From Arthrobacter sp. SLBN-83 (GTDB lineage Bacteria > Actinomycetota > Actinomycetes > Actinomycetales > Micrococcaceae), in the NCBI RefSeq assembly GCF_006715285.1, contig NZ_VFMX01000001.1, positions 3,348,001-3,412,000 on the forward strand: a stretch of DNA of 64,000 nt, written 5' to 3'. Below are positions 25,907 through 35,772 of this stretch, piece by piece. The notes beneath the pieces are model-generated. The model made no database searches and was not told the origin of the DNA. It saw only the letters and a program-made list of their open reading frames with translations. The position numbers and the translations under genes were made by a program. Position 1 is the stretch's first letter. Each line of letters begins with the position of its first letter.

Positions 25907-28648
25907 CTAGGCTTCGCCTCCGGCGTTGCCGGTGGTGCCGGCGTTGACGTTGAGCAGCTTGTACTTCTCGATCGCCTTCACCGGAGCGTCGACATCCACC
26001 TCGCCGCGGCGCGCCAGCATTTCGAGGGCACGGACCACGATGGAGTGGGTGTCGTTTTTGAAGTAGCGGCGGGCTGCGGCGCGGGTGTCGGAGAAACCGA
26101 AGCCATCGGCGCCGAGGGTGGCGAATTCGTTGGGGACGAATTGCCGGATCTGGTCCGGGACGGCCTTCATGTAGTCGGACACGGCGACGATGGGGCCGGT
26201 GGCTCCTTCGAGTTGCTGGGTGACGAAGGGGACGCGGGCGGGCTGGCCGGGGTTGAGGAAGGCTTCTTCTTCGGCGGCGAGGCCGTCGCGTCGGAGTTCG
26301 TTCCAGGAGGTCACGGACCAGACGTCGGCGGAGACGTTCCAGTCATCGGCCAGCACGCGCTGGGCTTCGAGGGCCCAGGGGACGGAGACGCCGGAGGCGA
26401 GGATCTGGGTGCGGGGACCGTCGATCTTTGCCGGGGCGAGCAGGTAGATGCCCTTGATGACGCCTTCGACGTCGAGGTTCTCCGGTTCTGCGGGCTGGAT
26501 GATGGGTTCGTTGTACACGGTGAGGTAGTACATGACGTTTTTGTCCGTGGAGTTTTCCCCGTACATCCGTTCCAGGCCGGAGCGGACGATGTGTCCGATT
26601 TCGTAGCCGTAGGCGGGGTCGTAGGTGAGGACGGCGGGGTTGGTGGAGGCCAGCAGGGGGGAGTGGCCGTCGGCGTGCTGGAGGCCTTCGCCGGTGAGGG
26701 TGGTCCGTCCTGCGGTGGCGCCGATGATGAAGCCGCGGGTCATTTGGTCCGCGGCGGCCCAGAAGGCGTCGCCGGTGCGCTGGAAGCCGAACATGGAGTA
26801 GAACACGTAGACCGGGACCAGGGGGATGCCGTGGGTGGCGTAGGAGGTTCCGGCGGCGGTGAATGCTGCCACGGCGCCGGCTTCGTTGATGCCGGGGTGG
26901 ATCAGCTGGCCCGCAGGGGACTCCTTGTAGGCCAGGACCAGGTCACGGTCCACCGACAGGTAGTTCTGGCCCTTGGGGTTGTAGATCTTCGCCGTCGGGA
27001 AGAACGCATCCATGCCGAAGGTACGGGCTTCGTCGGGGATGATCGGGGCGATGTGCTTACCGAAGTTCTTGTCCCGCATCAGGTCCTTGAGGAGCCGGAC
27101 GAACGCCATGGTGGTGGCGGCCATCTGCTTGCCTGAACCGCGCTTGGCAACCTCGTAGGACTTCGCCTCGGGCAGCACGATTTCGGCGTGGGTGTTGCGG
27201 CGCTCCGGGACTGATCCGCCCAGCGCGGCGCGGCGCTCCATCATGTACTTGATTTCCGGGGCGTCGTTACCGGGGTGGTAGTACGGCGGCCGGTAGGAGT
27301 CCTTCTCCAGCTGCTCGTCGGTGACGGGGATCCGGAGGTGGTCGCGGAACTTCTTCAGGTCATCCAGAGTGAGTTTCTTCATCTGGTGGGTGGCGTTGCG
27401 GCCTTCGAAGTGGGGGCCGAGGCCGTAGCCCTTGACGGTGTGGGCGAGGATGACGGTAGGTTTGCCCTTGAATTCGGTGGCGGCCTTGTAGGCGGCGTAG
27501 ACCTTGCGGTAGTCGTGACCGCCGCGTTTGAGGTTCCAGATCTGGTCATCGGACAGGTCCGCGACGAGGTCTTTGGTCTGCGGGGTTTTGCCGAAGAAGT
27601 GTTCGCGGACGAACCCGCCGGATTCTGCCTTGTAGGTCTGGTAGTCCCCGTCGACGGTCTCGTTCATGATCTTCACCAGGGACCCGTCGGTGTCGCGGGT
27701 GAGCAGGTCATCCCACTCCCGGCCCCAGACGACCTTGATCACGTTCCAGCCCGCGCCGCGGAAGAACGCTTCGAGTTCCTGCATGATCTTGCCGTTGCCC
27801 CGCACCGGGCCGTCCAGGCGCTGGAGGTTGCAGTTGATCACGAAGTTCAGGTTGTCCAGGTTCTCGTTCGCGGCGAGCTGGAGCAGGCCGCGGGATTCGG
27901 GTTCGTCCATTTCCCCGTCGCCCAGGAACGCCCAGACCTGCTGGTCGGAGGTGTCTTTCAGGCCGCGGTTGTGCAGGTAGCGGTTGTTCTGGGCCTGGTA
28001 GATCGCGTTCATCGGCCCGATGCCCATGGACACGGTGGGGAATTCCCAGAAGTGCGGCATCAACCGCGGGTGCGGGTAGGAGGACAGGGCATGGCCCTCG
28101 CGGGACTTCTCCTGCCGGAACCCGTCCAGGTCCTCCTCGGACAGGCGACCTTCCATGAAAGCGCGGGCGTACATGCCGGGGGAGGCGTGGCCCTGGAAGA
28201 AGACCTGGTCCCCGCCGCCGGGGTGGTCCTTGCCGCGGAAGAAGTGGTTGAACCCGACCTCGTACAGGGTCGCCGCTCCGGCGTAGGTGGAGATGTGGCC
28301 GCCAACGCCGATATCGGGCCGCTGCGCCCGGTGCACCATGACCGCGGCGTTCCAGCGCATGTACGCCCGGTAGCGGCGCTCGTATTCCTCGTTGCCCGGG
28401 AACTCCGCTTCCTGGTCCACCGGGATCGTGTTCACGTAATCGGTGGTGGTCACCATCGGCACACCCACGCTCTGCGCGCCCGCGCGCTGCAGCAGGCTCC
28501 GCATGATGTATTGGGCACGCTCGGTACCCTGTTCCCTGATCAACGCATCCAGGGACTCAACCCACTCGGCAGTCTCTTCCGGATCACGATCAGGCAGCTG
28601 GTTAGTCAACCCGCTGAGGATATGGGAGGTATCTTCTCCTGCAGCCAC
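25907..28648 (-). CDS. aceE: Pyruvate dehydrogenase E1 component, homodimeric type
   Basis: 913 residues from a GTG at 28648, chosen because GAGAGG lies six bases upstream and the protein then starts at the usual position ([14 protein letters not shown]). The thiamine diphosphate motif [12 protein letters not shown]...N-x-x-N is in the first third. The transketolase-like pyrimidine domain follows. It decarboxylates pyruvate and passes acetyl groups to E2 lipoyl domains. In actinobacteria it works with shared E2/E3 subunits encoded elsewhere; neither is adjacent here. A 16-bp perfect palindrome lies 59 bp upstream. Confidence 0.95.
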   Translation of the reverse strand: MAAGEDTSHILSGLTNQLPDRDPEETAEWVESLDALIREQGTERAQYIMRSLLQRAGAQSVGVPMVTTTDYVNTIPVDQEAEFPGNEEYERRYRAYMRWNAAVMVHRAQRPDIGVGGHISTYAGAATLYEVGFNHFFRGKDHPGGGDQVFFQGHASPGMYARAFMEGRLSEEDLDGFRQEKSREGHALSSYPHPRLMPHFWEFPTVSMGIGPMNAIYQAQNNRYLHNRGLKDTSDQQVWAFLGDGEMDEPESRGLLQLAANENLDNLNFVINCNLQRLDGPVRGNGKIMQELEAFFRGAGWNVIKVVWGREWDDLLTRDTDGSLVKIMNETVDGDYQTYKAESGGFVREHFFGKTPQTKDLVADLSDDQIWNLKRGGHDYRKVYAAYKAATEFKGKPTVILAHTVKGYGLGPHFEGRNATHQMKKLTLDDLKKFRDHLRIPVTDEQLEKDSYRPPYYHPGNDAPEIKYMMERRAALGGSVPERRNTHAEIVLPEAKSYEVAKRGSGKQMAATTMAFVRLLKDLMRDKNFGKHIAPIIPDEARTFGMDAFFPTAKIYNPKGQNYLSVDRDLVLAYKESPAGQLIHPGINEAGAVAAFTAAGTSYATHGIPLVPVYVFYSMFGFQRTGDAFWAAADQMTRGFIIGATAGRTTLTGEGLQHADGHSPLLASTNPAVLTYDPAYGYEIGHIVRSGLERMYGENSTDKNVMYYLTVYNEPIIQPAEPENLDVEGVIKGIYLLAPAKIDGPRTQILASGVSVPWALEAQRVLADDWNVSADVWSVTSWNELRRDGLAAEEEAFLNPGQPARVPFVTQQLEGATGPIVAVSDYMKAVPDQIRQFVPNEFATLGADGFGFSDTRAAARRYFKNDTHSIVVRALEMLARRGEVDVDAPVKAIEKYKLLNVNAGTTGNAGGEA

Positions 28649-29072
28649 GTCCAACCTCTCTTTGCGCGCATGAATCGGCGCACTCAGGCCAGGCAGGGTG
28701 ACTGCCCGGCGTATATACGCCGTGTGCGACGTATCGGTTACAACAGCCCGGTCATGTGTGCCGGACAGCTTCCTAGCGCTCCTATGTCTGCACGGAGTCA
28801 CACGGTTGTCGTCCCGCAGGCATAGTTGTCACCAGCCACTCTAGCCCTGACAGCAAGCCGATGCGTAGCTGCGGCCCGGTGCTCCAGTTGTATTTCGTTC
28901 GTCATACTGTTTGTGTGGCAAAAAGCCCCTGCGGCGGGGTTGTCGCCGGGGATGTGACGCAAAATATGCGCAATCCCGGGGGCGGCAGCTTGAAGCACAG
29001 GCGCAAAGGGTGTTGGCTGGGAGTAATGGAAATCACTATGCACACCGCATATATGAGGTATTGGAGGAACAC
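28649..29072. promoter_or_regulatory. Divergent region between aceE and the DUF3052 gene
   Basis: This 424-bp gap has no convincing gene. It holds a perfect 16-bp palindrome (28707-28722) near aceE and an A+T-rich stretch around 28885-28920 that may include the promoter of the rightward operon. Confidence 0.45.
28707..28722. promoter_or_regulatory. Perfect palindrome upstream of aceE
   Basis: CGGCGTATATACGCCG, 59-74 bases before the aceE start codon. Its perfect symmetry and position suggest an operator for a dimeric regulator of pyruvate dehydrogenase; the regulator is unknown. Confidence 0.5.
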
Positions 29073-29492
29073 GTGAGCGAGGCCGACGCCGCCACTTCGG
29101 TAAATGTGGCGGAAAAATTGGGTTTCAAAAACGGGGATCTGATTCAGGAGTTCGGTTACGACGACGATGTCGATTTCGACTTGCGTGACGATATTGAGGA
29201 CCTCACCGGTTCCGAGATGCTGGACGAGGACGACCATGAAGTGGCGGACGCCGTCATCCTCTGGTGGCGCGACGGCGACGGCGACCTGGTGGACAGCCTG
29301 GTGGATTCCCTCACCACCCTGAGCGAAAACGGCGTTGTGTGGGTCCTTACCCCCAAATCCGGCAGGGACGGATACGTCTCACCCGCGGACATCCAGGAAG
29401 CCGCACCAACCGCCGGCCTGCATGTCACCACCTCCGCCGGAGTCTCGAAGGACTGGAGCGCCACCCGCCTGGTCAGCAGGAAGAACAAATGA
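29073..29492 (+). CDS. DUF3052 family protein
   Basis: 139 residues from a GTG with TTGGAGGA upstream. The very acidic first half (GYDDDVDFDLRDDIEDLTG) and the C-terminal WVLTPKSGRDGYV and SAGVSKDWSATRLVSRK are typical of this actinobacterial family, whose function is not known to me. It is cytosolic and has no metal or cysteine motif. It shares an ATGA overlap with the peroxiredoxin gene, which hints at a common operon and possibly a stress-related role. Confidence 0.85.
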   Translation: MSEADAATSVNVAEKLGFKNGDLIQEFGYDDDVDFDLRDDIEDLTGSEMLDEDDHEVADAVILWWRDGDGDLVDSLVDSLTTLSENGVVWVLTPKSGRDGYVSPADIQEAAPTAGLHVTTSAGVSKDWSATRLVSRKNK

Positions 29493-29983
29493 CGGCAGCG
29501 GTTGATGCCGCTTCTGCAGCTGTCCCTGCGCTGGGAGCAACAGCGCCTGACTTTGAGCTCGCCAACCAGTACGGCGAGCCCGTGCGGTTGTCCTCCTTCC
29601 GCGGGCAAAACGTGGCACTCGTTTTCTATCCCTTTGCATTCTCCGGCATCTGCACGGGAGAGCTGTGCGAAATACGGGACAACCTGGGCATGTTCGAGGA
29701 CTCGAAGGCAGTGGTCCTGGCAGTGTCCGTTGACAGCAAGTTCAGTCTCCGGGCCTATGCTGCGCAAGAAGGCTACACCTTCGACCTCCTCGCCGACTTT
29801 TGGCCACACGGAGCGGTCGCCGCAGCATACGGAGTGTTCGACGCCGGCAGCGGCATGGCCAAACGGGCCACCTTCATCATCGATTCCGAAGGCAAGGTCC
29901 GCTACAGCGTGGTGAATCCGCGCGGCCAGGCGCGCAACTTCAACGAGTACCGCACCGCCTTGGCGGACCTGAAGCAGGCCTGA
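29489..29983 (+). CDS. Thioredoxin-fold peroxiredoxin (AhpE-like)
   Basis: 164 residues, ATGA-coupled to the DUF3052 gene. The peroxidatic Cys55 sits in FAFSGICTGELCEIRDN, close to the FTGICQGEL-type motif of mycobacterial AhpE. A second Cys60 five residues later is unusual but not in a canonical resolving position. The enzyme should reduce hydrogen peroxide or organic peroxides using a small thiol partner. The C-terminal segment with VRYSVVNPRGQARN is typical. Length is normal for the one-Cys AhpE group. Confidence 0.9.
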   Translation: MTAAVDAASAAVPALGATAPDFELANQYGEPVRLSSFRGQNVALVFYPFAFSGICTGELCEIRDNLGMFEDSKAVVLAVSVDSKFSLRAYAAQEGYTFDLLADFWPHGAVAAAYGVFDAGSGMAKRATFIIDSEGKVRYSVVNPRGQARNFNEYRTALADLKQA

Positions 29984-29989
29984 GCCGCC

Positions 29990-30910
29990 ATGCCTGGGCA
30001 GCGGCGGGGGACGGGCCTTACCGGGTTTGCCAGCATGCCGCCGGTGCCCCCTGCACCGCCGTCAGGGGAGGAGCTGGCGGTGCTGGTCCGGATCCGTGAC
30101 CTGCTTGCCGGCGCCCCGTTCGCGCTGCTGACGGGTGCCGGGCTCAGTACCGACTCCGGCATACCGGATTACCGGGGCCCGGATTCGCCGCCCCGGTCGC
30201 CCATGACCTACCAGGAATTCGTCCGCCACGCAGAGAACCGGCGGCGTTACTGGGCCAGGAACCACATCGGATGGTCGCACATGCGGCACGCGGACCCCAA
30301 TCAGGGCCACTACTCCGCCGCGGAACTGGAACGGCGCGGCTACCTTACCGGCCTGATCACGCAGAACGTTGACCGGCTGCACCAGGACGCCGGCAGCTCC
30401 AACGTCGTCGATCTCCATGGCAGGTATGACCAGGTCATCTGCCTTGACTGCGGGCGTACCTACTCGCGGCGGCTCCTAGCCGGTGTTTTCGAAGAACTCA
30501 ACCCTGATTTCCTGGAGCGGGCTGCAGCAACCGGCTTGGTGGAGATGGCGCCGGACGCCGACGCCACCGTGGAGGATCAGGCCCTCATTGACAGCTTCGT
30601 GGTGGCGGTTTGTCCAGCGTGCGGCGGAACCTTGAAGCCAGACTTCGTCTACTTCGGGGAAAACGTCCCCAAGGATCGGGTTGAACGCTCGTACGCCATG
30701 GTGGATCAGGCAGCTGCCCTGCTGGTTGCCGGTTCGTCCCTGACGGTCATGAGCGGCCTGCGGTTTGTCAGGCACGCCGCCAAGGAGGACAAGCCAGTGG
30801 TCATTATTAACCGGGGTGCCACCCGGGGCGACGACAGGGCAACCATCAAGCTCGAGGCGGGGGTCAGCCAGGCGCTGCAGTACCTTGCGGCTGAACTTCC
30901 CTCCCTTTAG
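29990..30910 (+). CDS. Sir2-family NAD-dependent protein deacylase
   Basis: 306 residues from the ATG at 29990; no ribosome site is clear, and an ATG at 30035 is an alternative. NAD-binding motifs are present: GAGLSTDSGIPDYRG (about 49-63), TQNVDRLH and the catalytic His in LHGRYD. The zinc site is made by CLDCG and CPACGG. It removes acyl groups from lysines and belongs to the bacterial class with a structural zinc. It follows the peroxiredoxin gene by 6 bases and so probably shares its operon. Confidence 0.92.
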   Translation: MPGQRRGTGLTGFASMPPVPPAPPSGEELAVLVRIRDLLAGAPFALLTGAGLSTDSGIPDYRGPDSPPRSPMTYQEFVRHAENRRRYWARNHIGWSHMRHADPNQGHYSAAELERRGYLTGLITQNVDRLHQDAGSSNVVDLHGRYDQVICLDCGRTYSRRLLAGVFEELNPDFLERAAATGLVEMAPDADATVEDQALIDSFVVAVCPACGGTLKPDFVYFGENVPKDRVERSYAMVDQAAALLVAGSSLTVMSGLRFVRHAAKEDKPVVIINRGATRGDDRATIKLEAGVSQALQYLAAELPSL

Positions 30911-31003
30911 TCGCGGTTCCGTCCCGATTCGCGTTTCCGGCCTCCGGTCCGGTAGAGTCTATGTTCGTTGGTTGCGGCGGAACGGCCGGAATCAACGCGT
31001 TTT

Positions 31004-31079
31004 GGGTCTTTAGCTCAGCTGGTAGAGCGCCACGTTTACACCGTGGATGTCATCGGTTCGATCCCGGTAGGACCCACCA
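31004..31079 (+). tRNA. tRNA-Val (anticodon TAC)
   Basis: The cloverleaf is complete: acceptor GGGTCTT with AGGACCC, D-arm AGCTCAGCTGGTAGAGC, anticodon stem CCACG/CGTGG around TTTACAC, T-loop GGTTCGATCCC, discriminator A and encoded CCA. It reads GTA codons. Confidence 0.97.
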
Positions 31080-31081
31080 GC

Positions 31082-31126
31082 AAAACCCCGTTGCCCCCCC
31101 TTGCGGAGGCAACGGGGTTTTTTCTT
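31082..31126 (+). terminator. Terminator after tRNA-Val
   Basis: AAAACCCCGTTGCC pairs with GGCAACGGGGTTTT across a 12-base loop and is followed by TTCTTTT, a textbook intrinsic terminator. Confidence 0.9.
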
Positions 31127-31174
31127 TTCACCCCTCCTGGCGCCATTGTCTGACCCTTGCCATAGGTTGCAGCA

Positions 31175-31465
31175 ATGGAACACGTCATAGTGCACACAGA
31201 CAGCGACGGAATGCCGACGGCGGTGCTGAGCAGGGGCAGGGAATGGGCCGTGGGTGCCGAGCCGGTCAGATGGTTCGAGCGCGTCAACTGGTGGGAAACC
31301 AGCCGCCGGATGCCAAAGGGCAGCGGCGGCGTGGACGTCGAGGTCCTGCAGCTGCAGGTCAGGCTGGGAAACAACAGCAGGTCGGCCCTGGCCACCATGT
31401 ACCTGCAGCGCGACGGCGTGGGAGGCGGGTGGCAGCTGAGGGAATCCGCAGCGGGGGCAGCCTAA
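31175..31465 (+). CDS. Small conserved-looking hypothetical protein
   Basis: 96 residues from an ATG. It is Trp-rich (WFERVNWWETSRR) with a beta-rich second half (VEVLQLQVRLG). The pattern recalls the actinobacterial DUF6504 proteins, but the match is from memory and not firm. It has no signal peptide or catalytic motif. It lies alone between the tRNA-Val terminator and the GntR gene. The 194 bp after it show no other gene. Confidence 0.55.
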   Translation: MEHVIVHTDSDGMPTAVLSRGREWAVGAEPVRWFERVNWWETSRRMPKGSGGVDVEVLQLQVRLGNNSRSALATMYLQRDGVGGGWQLRESAAGAA

Positions 31466-31659
31466 AGGCTCGCTGCCATGCTGGCTGGTTCAGGGCATTG
31501 GAAAACCCTCCACCGCGACTATTGGGGGATGCCGCGGGGGAGGGCCTGGGATGAATATACCGTGAACTGCCGGAAACAAAAAGCTACCCGCGATTCATGA
31601 CACAGCCGGGGCCCTTGGGGCATGGGACCGGTGCTTTGCCCACAGCAGAGGGTGGCGCG

Positions 31660-32385
31660 TCATTGCCTGACGGGGATGAACACCCGAGGCTGCTGCGTCC
31701 AGGTATCGGCCATCTGGGACATCGTGCGGCGCATGATCCGGTCGGACGCTTCCCGGGCGGAGGCGGCGTCGCCCCTGGCGATCGCCTCCGCCACGTCCTC
31801 ATGCCACTGCAGCGCGGCCTGGTGAGGGTGGTCCGGCATCAGGCCGTGGACAGTACGGCCTGTCAGCGTTTCGGCCACCTGACCCATGAGGTTGGCGAAC
31901 ATCTCATTGCCCGAACCCGAAAGCAGCAGCGAGTGGAACCGGATATCCAGTTCCAGGAAGCGGGCAACCTCCCCATTGTTCCCGGCCTCCCGCATTGCGC
32001 GGGCAACATCCACGAGCTCCATCCGCAGCTGCGCCGGGGCGTTCTGTGCTGCCAGTTCTGCAGCCGCCGGTTCCACCGCGGCCCGCAATTCGGCAAGGGA
32101 ACGCAGCTGCGCGCCGCGGGCGTCGCTGGCCAGCCGCCACCGGATTACCTGCGGGTCGAAAGGATTCCAGCGGCTTGACGGCAACACCCGGATGCCCACC
32201 CGCTTGGTGGTTTCCACCAGCCCCAGCGACTGCAGGACCCTGACTGCTTCCCGGATAACCGAACGGGAAACCTTCAGCTCATCCTCGAGTTGCTCGGCGA
32301 GCATGACGTGGCCGGCAGGGAGGTCCCCCGAGATAATCCGGGTGCCAAGGTTTTCGATGGCACGGTGGTGGAGGCTGCTGGTCAT
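31660..32385 (-). CDS. GntR/FadR-type regulator, probably of gluconate or pentose-phosphate genes
   Basis: 241 residues. The winged helix-turn-helix covers about 8-72 (LAEQLEDELKVSRSVIREAVRVL). The C-terminal FCD-type ligand domain (about 85-225) is all-helical, with Asp and His positions typical of metal-binding FadR relatives (ELDIRFHSLLL, WHEDVAEAI). It is divergent from gnd, across 243 bp holding a 7-bp inverted repeat at 32503-32527. Regulating gluconate or 6-phosphogluconate use is the natural guess; the ligand is inferred. Confidence 0.85.
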   Translation of the reverse strand: MTSSLHHRAIENLGTRIISGDLPAGHVMLAEQLEDELKVSRSVIREAVRVLQSLGLVETTKRVGIRVLPSSRWNPFDPQVIRWRLASDARGAQLRSLAELRAAVEPAAAELAAQNAPAQLRMELVDVARAMREAGNNGEVARFLELDIRFHSLLLSGSGNEMFANLMGQVAETLTGRTVHGLMPDHPHQAALQWHEDVAEAIARGDAASAREASDRIMRRTMSQMADTWTQQPRVFIPVRQ

Positions 32386-32502
32386 GCTGCTAAGCCTAGT
32401 TGTTGGAAGCCCCGCGTCTGCCAGCTGGAAGTGCGCAGCCGGACCTCCGCAGCAGAGACCAGGGCGGGAGTCCTAGACTGGCACCGACACAAACCGGTTC
32501 CA

Positions 32503-32527
32503 TGACGCGGACGTTACTTTCGCGTCA
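32503..32527. promoter_or_regulatory. Inverted repeat between the GntR gene and gnd
   Basis: TGACGCG and CGCGTCA, 11 bases apart, 102-126 bases before the gnd start. Possible operator of the adjacent regulator. Confidence 0.35.
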
Positions 32528-32628
32528 CCGCCAGAATATATATGCTTTATTCGGACCCCCTGATCTGCCCCGGTGGCTTCCCGCCATGGAAGCCTGCAGC
32601 CGAGGCGAACAATGAATTGGAGTTATTG

Positions 32629-34065
32629 ATGTCTGCACACATCGGTGTCACCGGCCTCGCCGTCATGGGCGCCAACCTGGCCCGTAACCTGGCCCGCAAC
32701 GGGTTCACGGTTGCCCTGCACAACAGGTCGGTGGAGAAGACGGACGCGCTGCTGGAAAAGCACGGTTCGGAGGGTGACTTCATCCGGACCGAGACCCTGC
32801 AGGAACTGGTTGACTCCCTGGAGAAGCCGCGCCGGGTACTTATCATGGTCAAGGCCGGCAAGCCTGTGGACTCCGTCATCGAGCAGCTGGAGCCGCTGCT
32901 GGAGCCGGGCGACATCATCATCGATGCCGGCAACTCCCATTACGAGGACACCCGCCGCCGGGAAGCGGCGCTGGCCAAGAAGGACCTGCACTTCGTGGGC
33001 GTCGGTGTCTCCGGCGGCGAGGAGGGCGCACTGAACGGCCCGTCCATCATGCCGGGCGGTTCGAAGGAGTCCTACAAGGCCCTGGGCCCGCTGCTGGAGA
33101 AGATCTCCGCAAAAGTCGACGGCGAGCCCTGCTGCGCGTGGATCGGCACCGACGGTGCAGGACACTTCGTCAAAATGGTCCACAACGGCATCGAGTACGC
33201 GGACATGCAGGTCATCGGCGAAGCCTTCGACCTGCTCCGTTCCGGCGCAGGCATCGAGCCTGCCGAACAGGCCAAGATCTTCTCCGACTGGAACAAGGGC
33301 GAGCTGTCCTCCTTCCTGATCGAGATCTCCGCCGAGGTCCTGGGCCACGTTGACGCCAAGACCGGAAAGCCGTTCGTCGACGTCGTCGTTGATGCCGCCG
33401 GCCAGAAGGGCACCGGCCGCTGGACCGTCATCTCCGCCCTGGAACTCGGCTCGCCGGTATCCGGCATCGCCGAATCCGTTTTCGCACGCGCCCTCTCCTC
33501 CCAGGCCGCGCAGCGCAAGTTGGGCCAGGAACTGCTGGCCGGCAACGAGGCCACCGTCGAGATCCCGGAGACGTTCGTGGAGGACGTCCGCCAGGCCCTC
33601 TACGCCTCCAAGCTGGTTTCCTACGCCCAGGGCCTGGACATGCTGACTTCCGCCGCCAAGGAATACGGCTGGGACCTGAAGCTGGACGAGATCGCGTCCC
33701 TGTGGCGTGCCGGCTGCATCATCCGCGCCGAGCTCCTCAAGGACATCACCAAGGCCTACGCCGCTGACGAGAAGCCTGCAAACCTGCTGTTCGCCCCGGC
33801 ATTCACCAAGGCCATCGCCGACGCCCTGCCGGCTTGGCGCCGTGTCGTCGCCACGGCCGTCCGGCTGGGCATCCCGGTCCCGGTGTTCTCTTCATCGCTG
33901 GCCTACTACGACGGCCTGCGCCGCAAGCGCGTAGCCGCCGCCCTGATCCAGGGCCAGCGTGACCTGTTCGGTGCACACACGTACGGACGCATCGACACCG
34001 AAGGCACCTTCCACACCCTGTGGGGCGAGGACAAGTCCGAGGTTGAAGCGGTGGACACGCACTAG
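32629..34065 (+). CDS. gnd: 6-phosphogluconate dehydrogenase (decarboxylating)
   Basis: 478 residues from the ATG with TTGGAG upstream; in-frame codons before it have no ribosome site. The N-terminal Rossmann motif is GLAVMGANLARN. The substrate and catalytic segment HFVKMVHNGIEYADMQ holds the conserved Lys, and GQKGTGRWT is the family signature. This is the long NADP-type enzyme of the oxidative pentose-phosphate pathway, making ribulose 5-phosphate. The divergent GntR regulator probably controls it. Confidence 0.95.
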   Translation: MSAHIGVTGLAVMGANLARNLARNGFTVALHNRSVEKTDALLEKHGSEGDFIRTETLQELVDSLEKPRRVLIMVKAGKPVDSVIEQLEPLLEPGDIIIDAGNSHYEDTRRREAALAKKDLHFVGVGVSGGEEGALNGPSIMPGGSKESYKALGPLLEKISAKVDGEPCCAWIGTDGAGHFVKMVHNGIEYADMQVIGEAFDLLRSGAGIEPAEQAKIFSDWNKGELSSFLIEISAEVLGHVDAKTGKPFVDVVVDAAGQKGTGRWTVISALELGSPVSGIAESVFARALSSQAAQRKLGQELLAGNEATVEIPETFVEDVRQALYASKLVSYAQGLDMLTSAAKEYGWDLKLDEIASLWRAGCIIRAELLKDITKAYAADEKPANLLFAPAFTKAIADALPAWRRVVATAVRLGIPVPVFSSSLAYYDGLRRKRVAAALIQGQRDLFGAHTYGRIDTEGTFHTLWGEDKSEVEAVDTH

Positions 34066-34084
34066 CAGCCGCTGCCGCAAAGCA

Positions 34085-34129
34085 AAAGGCGGGCAGTTCC
34101 CCGGTTTCCCGGTGGAACTGCCCGCCTTT
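34085..34129. terminator. Bidirectional terminator between gnd and cysE
   Basis: Perfect 16-bp arms (AAAGGCGGGCAGTTCC and complement) with a 13-base loop, A-run and T-run on the two sides. Confidence 0.9.
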
Positions 34130-34148
34130 GTCAGTGCTCAGAAACGGG

Positions 34149-34733
34149 TCAAATCCGGTATTCGATGTCGTACTCGGCCGGATCCACGGCGGGCTTGGTT
34201 TCCCGCTGCGCGTCGCGGTGCCGCCATTTGGCAGGGACGCCTGTAACAATCGACTCCGGCGGCGCGTCCTTGACCACCACCGCGTTGGCGCCTATGGCAC
34301 TGTCGCGGCCAATGGTGATGGGCCCCAGGACCTTTGCTCCCGCACCGATGGTGACCCGGTCGCCGATCGTGGGGTGCCGCTTGATCCTGGCCAGGGAGCG
34401 GCCACCGAGCGTCACTCCGTGGTAAATCATCACGTCCTCGCCGATCTCGGCGGTCTCGCCAATCACCACGCCCATGCCGTGGTCAATGAAGAACCGCCGG
34501 CCAATGGTGGCGCCGGGATGAATTTCGATACCGGTCCAGGAGCGCCCCAGCTGGGACAGGAGCCGTGCCGGGAACCGCAGGGCCGGGTTCTGCCACATGC
34601 GGTGGGTCAGCCGGTGGATCCAGATGGCGTGCAGGCCGGAATAGGCGAAAAAGTTCTCAAAAGAACCTCGAGCCGCCGGGTCGTGGGACCGGGCGGCGTC
34701 GAGGTCTTCCTTCAGTCTTGCGAAAAAGCCCAC
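34149..34733 (-). CDS. cysE: Serine O-acetyltransferase
   Basis: 194 residues from a GTG with AGAAAGAA upstream. Left-handed beta-helix hexapeptide repeats run from about 70 to 165 ([30 protein letters not shown]). The active-site His segment is [11 protein letters not shown]. It makes O-acetylserine for cysteine synthesis. It is the short form common outside enterobacteria, lacking the long N-terminal helical domain. It follows cysK by 39 bp in the same direction, so the two form an operon. Confidence 0.93.
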   Translation of the reverse strand: MGFFARLKEDLDAARSHDPAARGSFENFFAYSGLHAIWIHRLTHRMWQNPALRFPARLLSQLGRSWTGIEIHPGATIGRRFFIDHGMGVVIGETAEIGEDVMIYHGVTLGGRSLARIKRHPTIGDRVTIGAGAKVLGPITIGRDSAIGANAVVVKDAPPESIVTGVPAKWRHRDAQRETKPAVDPAEYDIEYRI

Positions 34734-34772
34734 AAAGTTCTTTCTACAGGAAACGGGCGGACAGCGGACTGA

Positions 34773-35708
34773 TCAGCCGCGGATGTCGTCATAGAGCACG
34801 GTGGAGATGTAACGCTCACCAAAGTCGCACACCACAGCCACGATCAGCTTGCCCGCGTTTTCGGGGCGCTTGGCCAGTTCCAGCGCGCCCCAGACGATTG
34901 CGCCGGAGGAGATACCCCCCAGGATGCCCTCCTTGACGCCCAGGTCACGGGCCACACGGACAGAATCCTCAAGAGTGGCGTCCAGGACCTCGTCGTAGAC
35001 GCTGGTGTCCAGCAGTTCCGGGATGAAGTTGGCGCCCAGGCCCTGGATCTTGTGCGGGCCCGGGGCGCCGCCATTGAGGATGGCGGAGTCCTTCGGTTCC
35101 ACGGCCACGATCTGCACGCCGGGCTTGCGCTCCTTCAGGACCTGGCCCACGCCGGTGATGGTTCCGCCGGTGCCGATGCCGGCAACGAAGATGTCCACGG
35201 CGCCGTCGGTATCGGCCCAGACCTCCTCAGCGGTGGTCTTGCGGTGGATCTCCGGGTTGGCTTCGTTGGCGAACTGCTGCGCCCAGATGGAGTTCTCGGT
35301 GTTGGCTACGATCTCCTGGGCCTTTTCGACGGCGCCGCGCATACCCTCGGATCCCGGGGTAAGGACGATCTCGGCACCGAAGGCGCGCAGCATGACCCGG
35401 CGTTCCGTGGACATGGTCTCAGGCATGGTCAGGATGACCTTGTAGCCGCGGGCAGCACCCACCATGGCAAGGGCGATGCCCGTGTTGCCTGACGTTCCTT
35501 CGACGATGGTGCCACCGGGCTTCAGGGCGCCCGACTTTTCAGCGGCGTCGATGATGGCAACGCCGATGCGGTCTTTGACGCTGTTGGCCGGGTTATAGAA
35601 CTCCAGCTTCACGGCAACGGTGGCGTCCAGCCCCTCGCTGAGCCGGTTCAACCGAACCAGCGGGGTCCCGCCGACCAGTTGCGTCACATCGTCATAGATC
35701 CGTGCCAT
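34773..35708 (-). CDS. cysK: Cysteine synthase (O-acetylserine sulfhydrylase)
   Basis: 311 residues from the ATG at 35708. The pyridoxal phosphate Lys45 is in NSVKDRIG; the substrate loop is [11 protein letters not shown] and the phosphate-binding loop is [10 protein letters not shown]. It combines O-acetylserine with sulfide. The C-terminus ends YDDIRG rather than a free Ile, so binding to CysE in the classical complex is uncertain. It is the first gene of the cysK-cysE pair. Confidence 0.94.
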   Translation of the reverse strand: MARIYDDVTQLVGGTPLVRLNRLSEGLDATVAVKLEFYNPANSVKDRIGVAIIDAAEKSGALKPGGTIVEGTSGNTGIALAMVGAARGYKVILTMPETMSTERRVMLRAFGAEIVLTPGSEGMRGAVEKAQEIVANTENSIWAQQFANEANPEIHRKTTAEEVWADTDGAVDIFVAGIGTGGTITGVGQVLKERKPGVQIVAVEPKDSAILNGGAPGPHKIQGLGANFIPELLDTSVYDEVLDATLEDSVRVARDLGVKEGILGGISSGAIVWGALELAKRPENAGKLIVAVVCDFGERYISTVLYDDIRG

Positions 35709-35772
35709 GTACATACGCCTATCTCTAAGGGGTGAATACTGAGGTCAGCCTAACGAGGCCGTGAAACGGTGG

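Noticed and set aside
25721..28825. Long plus-strand open frames antisense to aceE
   Set aside because: Their products are low-complexity Gly/Val/Asp-rich translations typical of the strand opposite a high-GC gene. AceE on the minus strand has clear motifs and codon bias.
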